In this document: positions 50,020 to 59,222 of the stretch, piece by piece
Numbering within the stretch: the stretch's first letter is position 1
Layout: each line of letters begins with the position of its first letter
Assembly (NCBI GenBank): GCA_030602245.1
Contig: JAUWAC010000005.1
Span: 98,199 to 162,198 of the forward strand
Source of the DNA: Marinobacterium sp.
Lineage (GTDB): Bacteria > Pseudomonadota > Gammaproteobacteria > Pseudomonadales > Balneatricaceae
Length of the DNA: 64,000 bases
Direction: 5' to 3'
Translations under genes and position numbers: made by a program
Notes under the pieces: model-generated
What the model saw: only the letters and a program-made list of their open reading frames with translations
Told to the model about the DNA's origin: nothing
The model's database searches: none

Positions 50020-51420
50020 ATGAATATCCAACACCACGGCGCCCGTAACGGCGTCACCGGCAGCTGCCACCAGCTGCACATCGACGACAACAGCAGCCTG
50101 CTGATCGACTGCGGCCTGTTTCAGGGCAGTGAAGCGGGTAACGGCAGCAGCAGCGATCGCCACGCAATCGAATTCGATATCAGCACCGTGCGTGCGCTGA
50201 TCGTCACCCATGTCCATATCGATCATGTCGGCCGCATCCCCTGGCTGCTGGCCGCCGGCTTCGATGGCCCGATCATCTGCTCGCGTCCATCCGCCAAACT
50301 GCTGCCGTTGGTGCTCGAAGATGCCTTTAAACTCGGCATCAGCCGCGACCGCACGTTAGTCGAGCAATACCTGAACAAGATAGCAGAGCGCACCGTGGCG
50401 CTGCCCTACAACGAGTGGTTCACACTCATCGATACGCCAGTTCAGATGACCCGGATCAGATTGCAACGCGCCGGCCACATCCTCGGCTCCGCCTACGTAG
50501 AAATCGATGCCAATGACACCCGCATCGTCTTCTCCGGCGACTTGGGCGCACCCCACACCCCGATCCTCCCCGCTCCCCAGTCACCGGAACGGGCAGACGT
50601 GTTGGTGCTGGAAAGCACCTACGGTGATCGCAACCACGAAGACCGCGCCACCCGCAAACAGCGCCTCAAGGCCGCCATCGACCGTGCCCTCAACAACAAC
50701 GGCACCGTCCTGATCCCGGCCTTCAGCATTGGCCGCACCCAGGAGCTCCTCTACGAACTCCATGATCTTTTAGGACACGATGCTCCTGTAGGAGGCGCGC
50801 CCCCGCGCCGACCAACCCAAACGCCGCAACAAACCCCGGCAATCCCGGTCATCCTCGATTCCCCCCTGGCCTCCAAATTCACCGCCGCCTACCGGGAACT
50901 CAAACCCTACTGGGATGACGAAGCGCAAAACCTGCTGGCTCAAGGCAAGGCACCACTCGCCTTCGACAACCTGCTAACGGTTGATAGCCACGACGAACAC
51001 CTGAAAATGGTTCACCACCTGGCCACGTCCGGCCGCCCGGCCATCGTCATCGCCGGCAGCGGCATGTGCAATGCCGGCCGCATCGTTAACTACCTCAAGG
51101 CGATGCTGGGTGATGAACGTCACGACGTACTCTTTGTCGGCTACCAGGCCGAAGGCACACCGGGGCGGGATATCCAGCAGTACGGACCGCAAGGCGGCTG
51201 GGTTGAACTCGACGGTGAGCGTTACCCTATCCGTGCAGGTGTAGAAACCATCGGCGGCTACTCCGCCCATGCCGACCAGCAGGGGCTGGTGGCTTTTGTG
51301 CAGGGCATGAAGCAACCACCAAACGAGATACGGTTGGTGCATGGGGATCAAGGCGCCAAGCAGGCGTTGAAAGAAAGGTTGCAGGACGTTTGCTCAGCGG
51401 GTACTGAATTCCAACTCTGA
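50020..51420 (+). CDS. Metallo-beta-lactamase/beta-CASP ribonuclease-like protein
   Basis: 466 residues of the beta-CASP RNase family (CPSF73/YSH1-like exonuclease and endonuclease). Metal motif HVHIDH at 64-69, GHILGSAYVEID, FSGDLGAP, the beta-CASP segment (GTVLIPAFSIGRTQELLYEL; IVIAGSGMCNAGRI) and YSAHADQ near the end. Residues about 250-270 hold an odd Pro/Arg/Thr-rich stretch encoded by a REP-like sequence. Bacterial members act on RNA but their targets are mostly unknown. Placed between the DUF pair and the sugar genes, probably in the same RfaH-controlled transcript. Confidence 0.87.
   Translation: MNIQHHGARNGVTGSCHQLHIDDNSSLLIDCGLFQGSEAGNGSSSDRHAIEFDISTVRALIVTHVHIDHVGRIPWLLAAGFDGPIICSRPSAKLLPLVLEDAFKLGISRDRTLVEQYLNKIAERTVALPYNEWFTLIDTPVQMTRIRLQRAGHILGSAYVEIDANDTRIVFSGDLGAPHTPILPAPQSPERADVLVLESTYGDRNHEDRATRKQRLKAAIDRALNNNGTVLIPAFSIGRTQELLYELHDLLGHDAPVGGAPPRRPTQTPQQTPAIPVILDSPLASKFTAAYRELKPYWDDEAQNLLAQGKAPLAFDNLLTVDSHDEHLKMVHHLATSGRPAIVIAGSGMCNAGRIVNYLKAMLGDERHDVLFVGYQAEGTPGRDIQQYGPQGGWVELDGERYPIRAGVETIGGYSAHADQQGLVAFVQGMKQPPNEIRLVHGDQGAKQALKERLQDVCSAGTEFQL
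50785..50811 (+). repeat. REP-like palindrome inside the beta-CASP gene
   Basis: CTGTAGGAGGCGCGCCCCCGCGCCGA-type sequence: a GTAGGAG head followed by GGCGCG (50794-50799), 4-base loop, CGCGCC (50804-50809). This is the layout of Pseudomonas-type REP units, which normally sit between genes. Here it is in frame in a surface loop. Confidence 0.5.
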
Positions 51421-51575
51421 TCCCGATTCACATGCGCAAACCCTGACCGAATAGCGTAACGAAGTAATCCCGCCGCCCGACAAGTTCGATGTGCTCGATT
51501 AAAACATCAAGGCAGAGCCAGCCTCAAAGCGCATATCGACCGGGCAGGGGTTGAGATTTACACAAGGACCAACAG
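51421..51575. other. Gap between the beta-CASP gene and the ugd remnant
   Basis: No intact gene. The minus strand reads 30 open codons before a stop (HIELVGRRDYFVTLFGQGL near the end) that look like the tail of some protein, but I cannot name it. The junction probably marks a recombination or deletion between the conserved flank and the sugar operon. Confidence 0.35.
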
Positions 51576-51713
51576 ATGAACATCACCATCGCCGGTACCG
51601 GCTATGTGGGCTTATCCAACGCTGTACTGCTGGCCCAGCACAACAACGTTATCGCACTAGGTGTCGTGCATGACCAGCCGCACAAAAATCTTGTTAAGGG
51701 TGTTCATGAATGA
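51576..51713 (+). pseudogene. ugd: 5' remnant of a UDP-glucose 6-dehydrogenase gene
   Basis: Forty-five codons: the first about 28 (MNITIAGTGYVGLSNAVLLA) are a typical Ugd N-terminus with intact GxGYVG NAD-binding motif; after that the sequence departs from the family and ends at TGA overlapping the flippase ATG. The active site and most of the gene are gone, so it cannot work. It has a good leader (AAGGACC) and could still aid translation of the flippase by coupling. Suggests that an ancestral polysaccharide locus began with ugd and later lost it through deletion. Confidence 0.87.
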
Positions 51714-52981
51714 CTGCAGTGCAGCAGCGTGAAGGATATCTCTTACGCCTGGCGAATATAGGGGTGCGTGGTTTCAACCTCTTAAGCAAGTTTCTACTTA
51801 TATTTGTACTGGCTAAGTATCTTGAGCCAAGTGATCTAGGTTTATATGGTCTTATCGTTGCAACAGTAGCCTATGCAATGTATCCCCTTGGGTTCGATTT
51901 TTATACGTATAGTACGCGTGAGTTATTAAAGAGAGAACGGAGCGAGTGGGGGGGGCTATTAAAGAGTCAGGTTTTTTTACATGGTGCTCTATACGCCGTT
52001 TTTTTACCATTGTTGGCTCTTGTTTTTTATTTTGAATTATTACCATGGGATGTAATTTTTTGGTTTTATGCTATTTTGGTATTGGAGCATCTTAACCAAG
52101 AGTTGATGAGGTTGTTGATTGCGCTCTCAGAACAATTAACGGCAACAACAGCGCTTTTTATTCGGCAAGGCTCTTGGGCTGTTGTGTTGGCCTTTTGGAT
52201 GTATGCTGATGCTGACGCCAGAAATATAGAATCTATTTTGCTATCTTGGTTTTCTGGTGGTTTATTTGCGCTTTTTATATCACTTTACAAGATAAAGGCA
52301 ATGGGTGTAGGTGGCTGGTCTTCGAGCATCGACGTAAAATGGATTAAGAGAGGTGTTTTCGTGGCTGTTCCCCTGTTCTTTTCATCACTTGCATTAAATG
52401 GTGTTTTTACAATCGATCGTTACTGGTTTGAGTCACTTGTGGGGTTGGAAGCTCTGGGTGCTTATGTGCTGTTTATGGGTATGGCGGCGGCACTTATTTC
52501 GTTCATGGATGCTGGTATTTTTTCGTTTAAGTATCCAGCTATGGTTAGTTTATTTAATAAAGGTTTATGCGATTCGTTCAGGAAAAATACAGAGTCAATG
52601 CTGATTCAAGTTATAGTTTTTTTGGCAATATATATATTAGTTGTTTCTTCCTTGTTGGGACTGGTTTTAGAGCTTATAGGTAAAGAGTTATATCTTGAGA
52701 ATGTTGATATTTTTTATTGGCTTGTGCTTGTCATGGGAATACAGGCAGTAAGCAATGTTCCACATTACGCATTATATGCACAAGGGAAGGATAGCCCTAT
52801 CATTGCGAGCCATTTGGTGAGTTTGCTCCTGTTCATTCCGATAGTGATTTTTTTGTCCGCCTTCTCCAATTATCATGCAGTCCCCGCTGCCCTGTGTGTT
52901 ATTCAATCAATCATGCTGGTATGGAAAGCTGCTTGTTATTATAAATATATACCCAAAGAATATAGAATATATAAATTTTGA
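51710..52981 (+). CDS. Wzx-like polysaccharide flippase
   Basis: 423 residues, about 12 hydrophobic helices (FLLIFVLAKYLEPSDLGLYGLIVATVAYAMYPLG at the start), in the oligosaccharide flippase/MATE-like group. Would flip a lipid-linked repeat unit or glycan across the inner membrane. Strikingly AT-rich against the chromosome core, as common for wzx genes, so probably acquired. Start overlaps the ugd remnant stop. Because flippases vary greatly, the sugar it handles cannot be deduced. Confidence 0.82.
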   Translation: MTAVQQREGYLLRLANIGVRGFNLLSKFLLIFVLAKYLEPSDLGLYGLIVATVAYAMYPLGFDFYTYSTRELLKRERSEWGGLLKSQVFLHGALYAVFLPLLALVFYFELLPWDVIFWFYAILVLEHLNQELMRLLIALSEQLTATTALFIRQGSWAVVLAFWMYADADARNIESILLSWFSGGLFALFISLYKIKAMGVGGWSSSIDVKWIKRGVFVAVPLFFSSLALNGVFTIDRYWFESLVGLEALGAYVLFMGMAAALISFMDAGIFSFKYPAMVSLFNKGLCDSFRKNTESMLIQVIVFLAIYILVVSSLLGLVLELIGKELYLENVDIFYWLVLVMGIQAVSNVPHYALYAQGKDSPIIASHLVSLLLFIPIVIFLSAFSNYHAVPAALCVIQSIMLVWKAACYYKYIPKEYRIYKF

Positions 52982-52996
52982 TAGAGAGTTTCATTG

Positions 52997-54184
52997 ATGC
53001 AAATATTGAGCCTCATAGGTAGAGATAAAGAACTGTTCTCTGCGGATATCCAAAGCAACGAAAAAAAATTGGCTGAGATCGTCGGATCGTCACGATTCCT
53101 AGTCCTTGGTGGCGCAGGCTCTATTGGTCAAGCGGTCACCAAGGAGATCTTCAAGCGCAACCCAAAAAAGCTGCATGTTGTCGATCTCAGTGAGAACAAC
53201 ATGGTGGAGCTGGTACGTGATATCCGTAGTTCCTTTGGCTATATCGAAGGTGATTTCCAGACTTTTGCCCTCGATATCGGCTCCATTGAGTATGATGCTT
53301 TTTTCAAAGCCGATGGGCAGTATGATTACATTCTGAATCTCTCTGCGCTTAAGCATGTACGCAGTGAGAAAGATCCCTACACGCTCATGCGTATGGTCGA
53401 TGTGAATGTATTCAATACCGACAAAACTCTTCAGCAGGCCATCAATGCCGGGGTGAAAAAATACTTCTGCGTCTCCACTGATAAGGCAGCCAACCCCGTC
53501 AATATGATGGGGGCTTCAAAACGTATAATGGAAATGTTCCTGATGCGTCGGAGTCTGGATATCGATATTTCGACAGCACGTTTCGCCAACGTGGCCTTCT
53601 CGGATGGTTCCTTGTTGCATGGCTTTAATCAGCGCTTGGAAAAGCGTCAGCCGATCGTCGCACCGAATGATGTACGCCGTTATTTTGTTACCCCCCAAGA
53701 GTCAGGCGAGCTCTGCTTGATGTCCTGTATTTTCGGCGATAACCGCGATATCTTCTTCCCCAAACTCAGTGAGGCGCTGCACCTTATTACCTTTGCTGAC
53801 ATCGCTGTGAAGTACCTGGCTGAGAAGGGCTATGAACCCGTTCTGTGCAGCAGTGAAGATGAAGCACGGGAACTGTCTAAAACACTGCCTGATCAAGGTA
53901 AATGGCCTTGCCTTTTCACCAGTAGTGATACCACAGGTGAAAAAGACTTTGAGGAGTTTTTTACTGACCAGGAAACGCTGGATATGGAGCGTTTTGAGAA
54001 CCTTGGAATCATCAAGAACGAAGCCGATTTCGATAGCCAAAAACTGAAAGACTTCGAAGATCGAATCAGTACTATGAAGCGTGACCTGGTATGGAACAAG
54101 CAGGCGCTGGTTGACCTCTTTCACCACATGATTCCTGATTTTGGGCACAAAGAAACCGGTAAATATCTCGATAGCAAAATGTGA
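52997..54184 (+). CDS. legB: Nucleotide-sugar 4,6-dehydratase, LegB-like
   Basis: First step of legionaminic acid synthesis: forms the 4-keto-6-deoxy sugar from UDP- or GDP-GlcNAc. 395 residues of the FlaA1/CapD-type SDR family with NAD motif GGAGSIG (about 39-45), YILNLSALKHVRSEKDP, and catalytic region STDKAANPVNMMGASKR, where Met stands in the usual Tyr place, as in related PglF/LegB-type enzymes. The C-terminal third is long and acidic. ATG 52997, after TTG at 52994. Followed by the matching aminotransferase. Confidence 0.85.
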   Translation: MQILSLIGRDKELFSADIQSNEKKLAEIVGSSRFLVLGGAGSIGQAVTKEIFKRNPKKLHVVDLSENNMVELVRDIRSSFGYIEGDFQTFALDIGSIEYDAFFKADGQYDYILNLSALKHVRSEKDPYTLMRMVDVNVFNTDKTLQQAINAGVKKYFCVSTDKAANPVNMMGASKRIMEMFLMRRSLDIDISTARFANVAFSDGSLLHGFNQRLEKRQPIVAPNDVRRYFVTPQESGELCLMSCIFGDNRDIFFPKLSEALHLITFADIAVKYLAEKGYEPVLCSSEDEARELSKTLPDQGKWPCLFTSSDTTGEKDFEEFFTDQETLDMERFENLGIIKNEADFDSQKLKDFEDRISTMKRDLVWNKQALVDLFHHMIPDFGHKETGKYLDSKM

Positions 54185-54191
54185 GGCAGCT

Positions 54192-55334
54192 TTGAGCGAC
54201 CAACTGATTCGTTTCGTCCGTGATTATTTCGGCACCAACGACTTTATTCCGCTTCACGCTCCTGTTTTTCCAGGTCGTGAAAAGGAATATGTAGTTGATA
54301 CCATCGAATCAACGTTTGTATCCAGCGTGGGTGCCTACGTTGATCGGTTCGAACAGGATATGGCTGTCTATACCGGTTCTCCCAAGGCGGTTGCAACTGT
54401 CAATGGTACCGCCGCACTTCATATTGCCTTGAAGCTCGCCGGAGTCGAACCTGATGATTTGGTGATTACACAGCCGCTGACGTTTGTGGCCACCTGTAAC
54501 GCCATTGCTTATTGCGGCGCAGAGCCGGTGTTTGTGGATGTTGACCGTGACACACTTGGGTTGTCTGCTACAGCCTTGCAACAATGGCTGGAAGATAACG
54601 CTAGGTTGGATGCCGATGGTATATGCAGAACCCGTACTGATAACAAAGTGGTGCGTGCTTGTGTGCCTATGCATACGTTTGGGCACCCGGCTGATCTTGA
54701 TGGTCTACTGCGTGTTACTTGCGAATGGAATATTACGCTGGTGGAGGATGCCGCTGAATCTCTGGGCAGTTTCTATAAAGGTCAGCACACGGGTACTTTC
54801 GGTGCGCTGGGAACGCTCAGTTTCAACGGTAACAAAATCATGACCACCGGCGGCGGTGGTATGATCCTGGCTGATGCAGTGCTGGGTGAACGTGCCAAGC
54901 ATTTGACCACCACCGCTAAAAAGCCACACCCATACGAATATATCCATGATGAGGTCGGCTATAACTACCGCCTGCCCAACCTGAACGCAGCATTGGGCTG
55001 CGCCCAGTTGGAGCAGCTTGAGACCTTCATCAAAGCCAAGCGAGCTTTGGCAGCGGCCTATCAAAACGAGCTATCCGCTACAAACCTTGCGTTTGTGAGC
55101 GAGCCTGAAGGTTGCCGTTCAAATTATTGGCTGAATGCTGTCGTTTGTGAGGACAAGGCGCACAGGGATGCACTGCTTGAAACAACGAACCAACAAGGCG
55201 TTATGACCCGGCCAATCTGGGCGTTGATGAACCATCTGAGCATGTATGAAAACTGTCGTCGCGGTGACCTCAGTAATGCCGAGTGGATGGAAGAGCGCGT
55301 CGTCAATTTGCCAAGTAGTGTTGTGATCAAGTGA
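54192..55334 (+). CDS. legC: PLP-dependent aminotransferase, LegC-like
   Basis: Adds the C4 amino group to the LegB product. 380 residues of the DegT/DnrJ/EryC1 family; PLP contacts in NGTAALHIALKLAG, VEDAAESLGSFYKGQHTG and the Schiff-base Lys in LGTLSFNGNKIMTTGGGGMIL. TTG at 54192 (GAGGCAG upstream) gives MSDQLIRFVRDYFG, the usual LegC start; a longer reading overlaps legB by 44 bases. Overlaps the acetyltransferase gene. Confidence 0.87.
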   Translation: MSDQLIRFVRDYFGTNDFIPLHAPVFPGREKEYVVDTIESTFVSSVGAYVDRFEQDMAVYTGSPKAVATVNGTAALHIALKLAGVEPDDLVITQPLTFVATCNAIAYCGAEPVFVDVDRDTLGLSATALQQWLEDNARLDADGICRTRTDNKVVRACVPMHTFGHPADLDGLLRVTCEWNITLVEDAAESLGSFYKGQHTGTFGALGTLSFNGNKIMTTGGGGMILADAVLGERAKHLTTTAKKPHPYEYIHDEVGYNYRLPNLNAALGCAQLEQLETFIKAKRALAAAYQNELSATNLAFVSEPEGCRSNYWLNAVVCEDKAHRDALLETTNQQGVMTRPIWALMNHLSMYENCRRGDLSNAEWMEERVVNLPSSVVIK

Positions 55335-55975
55335 CCACCGTGAACAGGATAGGCATCTTTGGTACATCAGGTATGGCTCGCGAGGCTGGCGACATTGCTT
55401 GGGCATTAGGTTTTGAACCATTTTATGTAGCGCGGGATCAAGCCGAGGTGCATGCCTGGTGTTTTCCTGCACCAGTAATACTGGAGCAAGATGTGAGGCA
55501 TTACACTGATATGCCATATGTCATCGGAATCGGTGAAGGCGGTATTCGCAAAGCCGTTGCCGAACGATTTAAGTATCAGCTCAGGTTCACCAATCTGATT
55601 CATCCCAGTGCCACATTTGGCTTGGCACAAAGGGAAGTAATCGAAAGCTGTACGGGCACAATCATTGCGGCAGGTGCACGGCTTACCAGTGGCATATCCG
55701 TTGGTGATTTCTGCATATTCAATCAGAACGTCACTGTTGCCCACGATTGTATAGTGGGAAATTATGTTCATGTGGCGCCGGGTGCAAATGTGTCAGGTAA
55801 TGTGCATTTGCAAGATAGCTGCTGGGTAGGTGCAGGCGCTGTGATTAATCAGGGCAACCTAACAAAGAAACTTGTGGTTGGAAGCAATACGGTTGTTGGA
55901 TCTGGTGCTGTAGTGATTGACGATTGCGACCCCAATGCCGTGTATGTGGGTGTCCCCGCAAAGAGGATTAAATGA
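55331..55975 (+). CDS. legH: NeuD/LegH-like acetyltransferase
   Basis: 214 residues: N-terminal Rossmann-like part (RIGIFGTSGMAREAGDIAWALG) and a C-terminal left-handed beta-helix with hexapeptide repeats (GTIIAAGARLTSGISVGDFCIFNQNVTVAHDCIVG). Acetylates the C4 amine in legionaminic acid synthesis, or O-acetylates the product in the NeuD sense; the pathway context favours the former. GTG start overlapping the legC stop. Confidence 0.83.
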   Translation: MTTVNRIGIFGTSGMAREAGDIAWALGFEPFYVARDQAEVHAWCFPAPVILEQDVRHYTDMPYVIGIGEGGIRKAVAERFKYQLRFTNLIHPSATFGLAQREVIESCTGTIIAAGARLTSGISVGDFCIFNQNVTVAHDCIVGNYVHVAPGANVSGNVHLQDSCWVGAGAVINQGNLTKKLVVGSNTVVGSGAVVIDDCDPNAVYVGVPAKRIK

Positions 55976-56976
55976 AAACACTTATTATCGCGGAGGCCGG
56001 CGTTAACCATAATGGTGATATGGGGCTGGCCAAAGAATTAATTGCAGCTGCGGCAGATGCCGGTGCTGACCTGGTAAAGTTTCAGACGTTTATTGCCGCC
56101 AATATAATATCGCGCCACGCACCCAAGGCAGAGTATCAAAAGGGTGCAACCGACCCGCAAGAGTCACAGCAGGAGATGGTGCGTAAACTGGAGCTGACAC
56201 GAGACCACCACCTTGAGTTGATCGAGGAATGTAAAAAGCAGGGTATAGGCTTTTTCTCAACCGCTTTTGATAAAGACAGCATCGATCTTCTGGATGAGTT
56301 GGGTGGATCAGATATTGTTAAAGTACCCTCTGGCGAGTTAACCAACCTTCCATATCTGCGTTACCTTACCCGGCATGGGCATCAGGTCTTGCTCTCGACG
56401 GGCATGGCTAACCTGGGGGAGATCGAAGCAGCAATAAATGTAGTGGAGCAAGCGGGTACCTCCAGGGACAAGATCACAGTTCTGCACTGCACCACTGAGT
56501 ATCCGACACCCATGGAAGATGTAAACCTGCTGGCCATGGTTAATATCGGTAAAGCCTTTGGCGTTAATGTGGGTTATTCGGATCACACCCCAGGTATAGA
56601 GGTGCCAATAGCAGCCGTTGCACTGGGTGCAACGGTGATTGAAAAACACTTCACGCTGGATCGTAACCTTCCCGGACCTGATCATAGAGCCAGTCTGGAA
56701 CCAGGTGAACTAAAAGCCATGGTGCAGAGCATACGGAATATTGAAAAGGCACTGGGCGATGGCATCAAACGACCCAGCCCGAGTGAATTGAAGAACAAAC
56801 CGATCGCCCGCAAGTCCATCGTTGCAGCCCGTCCAATCAAAGCCGGCGAAGCGTTCAGCGAAGAAAATCTCATGGCAAAACGCCCGGGAACAGGGATTTC
56901 TCCCATGCGTTGGGATGATGTCATTGGCCGTACTGCAAGCCGGGATTTCAATGAAGACGAGTTGATCGAGCTATGA
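55972..56976 (+). CDS. neuB: N-acylneuraminate/legionaminate synthase
   Basis: Condenses the 6-carbon sugar with phosphoenolpyruvate to make the 9-carbon nonulosonic acid. 334 residues: TIM barrel with AEAGVNHNGDMGLAKELI, LVKFQTF, KVPSGEL and HTPGIEVPIAAVALGATVIEKHFTLDRNLPGPDHRASLEP, then the C-terminal antifreeze-like SAF domain (ARKSIVAARPIKAGEAFSEENL). With LegB and LegC the product is probably legionaminic acid (LegI), not sialic acid. ATGA overlaps on both sides. Confidence 0.93.
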   Translation: MKTLIIAEAGVNHNGDMGLAKELIAAAADAGADLVKFQTFIAANIISRHAPKAEYQKGATDPQESQQEMVRKLELTRDHHLELIEECKKQGIGFFSTAFDKDSIDLLDELGGSDIVKVPSGELTNLPYLRYLTRHGHQVLLSTGMANLGEIEAAINVVEQAGTSRDKITVLHCTTEYPTPMEDVNLLAMVNIGKAFGVNVGYSDHTPGIEVPIAAVALGATVIEKHFTLDRNLPGPDHRASLEPGELKAMVQSIRNIEKALGDGIKRPSPSELKNKPIARKSIVAARPIKAGEAFSEENLMAKRPGTGISPMRWDDVIGRTASRDFNEDELIEL

Positions 56977-58148
56977 GTCGCAAAATCTGTGTAGTTACCG
57001 GCACCCGTGCTGAATTTGGTTTGCTACGCTGGCTGATGGAGGCTATCAACAATCATCCAGAATTAACACTTCAAGTTGTTGCAACAGGGATGCATTTGTC
57101 ACCGGAGTTTGGCTCCACCTACCGGGAAATCGAAGAAGCGGGCTTTAAAATTGATGCCAAGGTGGAAATGCTGCTTAGCTCAGACACCAACACCGCCATC
57201 ACCAAATCCATGGGACTCTGCCTGATCGGCTTTGCGGATGCTTATGAACGCCTGGCACCCGATATGCTGGTCGTATTGGGTGACCGGTTTGAAATTTTTG
57301 CCGCCACTTCAGCTGCCATGATTGCCGGCATCCCCATTGCACACCTGCATGGTGGCGAGACTACTGAAGGCGCATTTGACGAAGCCATCCGTCACTCCAT
57401 TACTAAAATGTCCCACCTGCACTTTGTAGCAGCAGATGAATATCGCAGACGTGTTATTCAGTTAGGTGAACACCCGGATCGGGTATTCAATGTGGGTGGA
57501 ATGGGCATTGATGCCATCAAACGCCTCAAACTGTTGAGCCGGGAAGAGCTGGAACGTTCGCTTGATTTCGCTCTTGGCGAGAAAAACCTGTTGATCACCT
57601 TTCACCCGGTGACCCTCGAAGGGGGGGGCAGCTCTGTTGCACAGATGCGAGAGCTACTGGCTGCGTTAGATGAACTGGAAGATACTACCCTGATTTTCAC
57701 CATGCCCAATGCTGATACCGGTGGTCGGGAACTGGGAACCCTGGTACAGCAATTTGTGGAAAAGCACCCACGTGCAAAGGTATATACATCCCTCGGTCAG
57801 CTGCGATACTTCTCTTGCCTTGCACAGGTAGATGGAGTGGTAGGCAATTCTTCCAGCGGCTTGGCGGAAGCACCATCGTTCAATATCGGCACTATTAATA
57901 TTGGCGATCGTCAGAAGGGGCGCTTGAAAAGCCAGAGCGTAATCGATTGTACGCCAAATAGTGCATCCATTCTCACAGCATTAAAAACACTTTATTCGAC
58001 TGATTTTCAGGCCAGTCTAGCCACTGTAAATAACCCCTACGGCAACGGTGGTGCCTGTGAGGGTATCGTTAAAGTACTTGCGGAATATCCGCTTAGAAAC
58101 ATCCGTAAGAAGCAGTTTTATAACCTGTCAGTAAATGATCTAGCGTAA
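56973..58148 (+). CDS. neuC: Hydrolysing NDP-sugar 2-epimerase, NeuC/LegG-like
   Basis: Removes the nucleotide and inverts C2 to give the manno-configured sugar that NeuB uses. 391 residues of the WecB/NeuC fold: start VTGTRAEFGLLRWLMEAI, HLHGGETTEGAFDEAIRHSITKMSHLHF, and VVGNSSSGLAEAPSFNIGTINIGDRQKGRL near the end. Context (after LegBCH and beside NeuB) makes it LegG. Overlaps neuB; 15 bases before ptmE. Confidence 0.92.
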   Translation: MSRKICVVTGTRAEFGLLRWLMEAINNHPELTLQVVATGMHLSPEFGSTYREIEEAGFKIDAKVEMLLSSDTNTAITKSMGLCLIGFADAYERLAPDMLVVLGDRFEIFAATSAAMIAGIPIAHLHGGETTEGAFDEAIRHSITKMSHLHFVAADEYRRRVIQLGEHPDRVFNVGGMGIDAIKRLKLLSREELERSLDFALGEKNLLITFHPVTLEGGGSSVAQMRELLAALDELEDTTLIFTMPNADTGGRELGTLVQQFVEKHPRAKVYTSLGQLRYFSCLAQVDGVVGNSSSGLAEAPSFNIGTINIGDRQKGRLKSQSVIDCTPNSASILTALKTLYSTDFQASLATVNNPYGNGGACEGIVKVLAEYPLRNIRKKQFYNLSVNDLA

Positions 58149-58163
58149 GCAGCGGAGCAGCCC

Positions 58164-59222
58164 ATGAAACCCTGGCGTAAAGCCCTTGTAAACAGTGATG
58201 TTACTCTGGAGCAAGCAATAAAAGTACTTGACAGTGCTTCGCAACGAATAGTGTTAATTGTTGATAGCAACGATAAGCTTTTAGGCACATTGACTGATGG
58301 GGATGTGCGTAGAGCTTTGTTAAAGCACTTGCCATTGGATACGCCAGTAGCGCAGGTTATGAATATAAAGCCAAAAACGGCTGAATGTTCTTGGACAGAA
58401 AAACGTATATTATTTCTGTTAGAGAAGTATGATCTGCTTCAACTTCCAATCATCGATGATGAAGGGCGAGTAATAGGTTTGTCTAATCTGCACGACATCC
58501 TAAAAAAGCATCGTCACGACAATCCTGTATTTCTAATGGCAGGTGGTTTCGGGACACGCCTGCGGCCACTGACCAATAATTGCCCCAAGCCCATGCTGAA
58601 GGTAGGGGACAAACCAATACTCGAGCAAATTTTGCTGAACTTTGTTGAGGCGGGTTTTCATCGTTTCTATATATCAACCCACTACATGCCGGAAGTCATC
58701 CGTGATTACTTTGGTGATGGTGAGAAATGGGGTGTCAGCATTCAATATGTGCATGAGGAAGAACCACTGGGCACAGGTGGGGCATTGGGCTTGCTGCCAC
58801 ACGACGAGATAGATCAGCCCATGTTCATGATGAATGGTGACCTGCTGACATCGCTCAACCTGCACAGCTTTTTGGAATTTCACGAACGCCAAAACGGTGT
58901 GGCTACGATGTGTGTAAGGGAGTACGAACACCAAGTGCCCTATGGTGTAATCACCAGCGAAGGCACGCAGATCAAATCCATGGTTGAAAAGCCGGTACAT
59001 CGCTTCTTCGTTAATGCCGGCATTTACCTGTTGGACCCGGCTCTGGTGAAAAGTGTGGTGCCGGGTACACGAGTCGACATGCCGACACTGCTTGAACAGC
59101 AGATTGGTGTTGGTAAGTCTGTAAATATGTTTCCGATTCATGAGTACTGGTTGGATATTGGGCGGATGGATGATTTTCAAAAGGCTCAGAACGAATTCGA
59201 GTTGGCTGGGGTCTCGAAATGA
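58164..59222 (+). CDS. ptmE: CBS-domain sugar-1-phosphate nucleotidyltransferase, PtmE-like
   Basis: 352 residues: a CBS pair (about 10-115) followed by a nucleotidyltransferase domain (FLMAGGFGTRLRPLTNNCPKPMLKVGDKPILEQIL; MFMMNGDLLTSLNL; WLDIGRMDDFQKA). This fusion is the PtmE type of Campylobacter, which makes GDP-glucosamine for a GDP-based legionaminic acid route. Its presence suggests the LegB enzyme here prefers a GDP-sugar (inference). The CBS pair may give feedback control. Overlaps the next gene by 4 bases. Confidence 0.85.
   Translation: MKPWRKALVNSDVTLEQAIKVLDSASQRIVLIVDSNDKLLGTLTDGDVRRALLKHLPLDTPVAQVMNIKPKTAECSWTEKRILFLLEKYDLLQLPIIDDEGRVIGLSNLHDILKKHRHDNPVFLMAGGFGTRLRPLTNNCPKPMLKVGDKPILEQILLNFVEAGFHRFYISTHYMPEVIRDYFGDGEKWGVSIQYVHEEEPLGTGGALGLLPHDEIDQPMFMMNGDLLTSLNLHSFLEFHERQNGVATMCVREYEHQVPYGVITSEGTQIKSMVEKPVHRFFVNAGIYLLDPALVKSVVPGTRVDMPTLLEQQIGVGKSVNMFPIHEYWLDIGRMDDFQKAQNEFELAGVSK

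Noticed and set aside
49457..51420. DUF4160/DUF2442/beta-CASP group considered as an established defence island
   Set aside because: No known defence signature gene is present; the association is suggestive only, so it is reported as a finding and not as a system.
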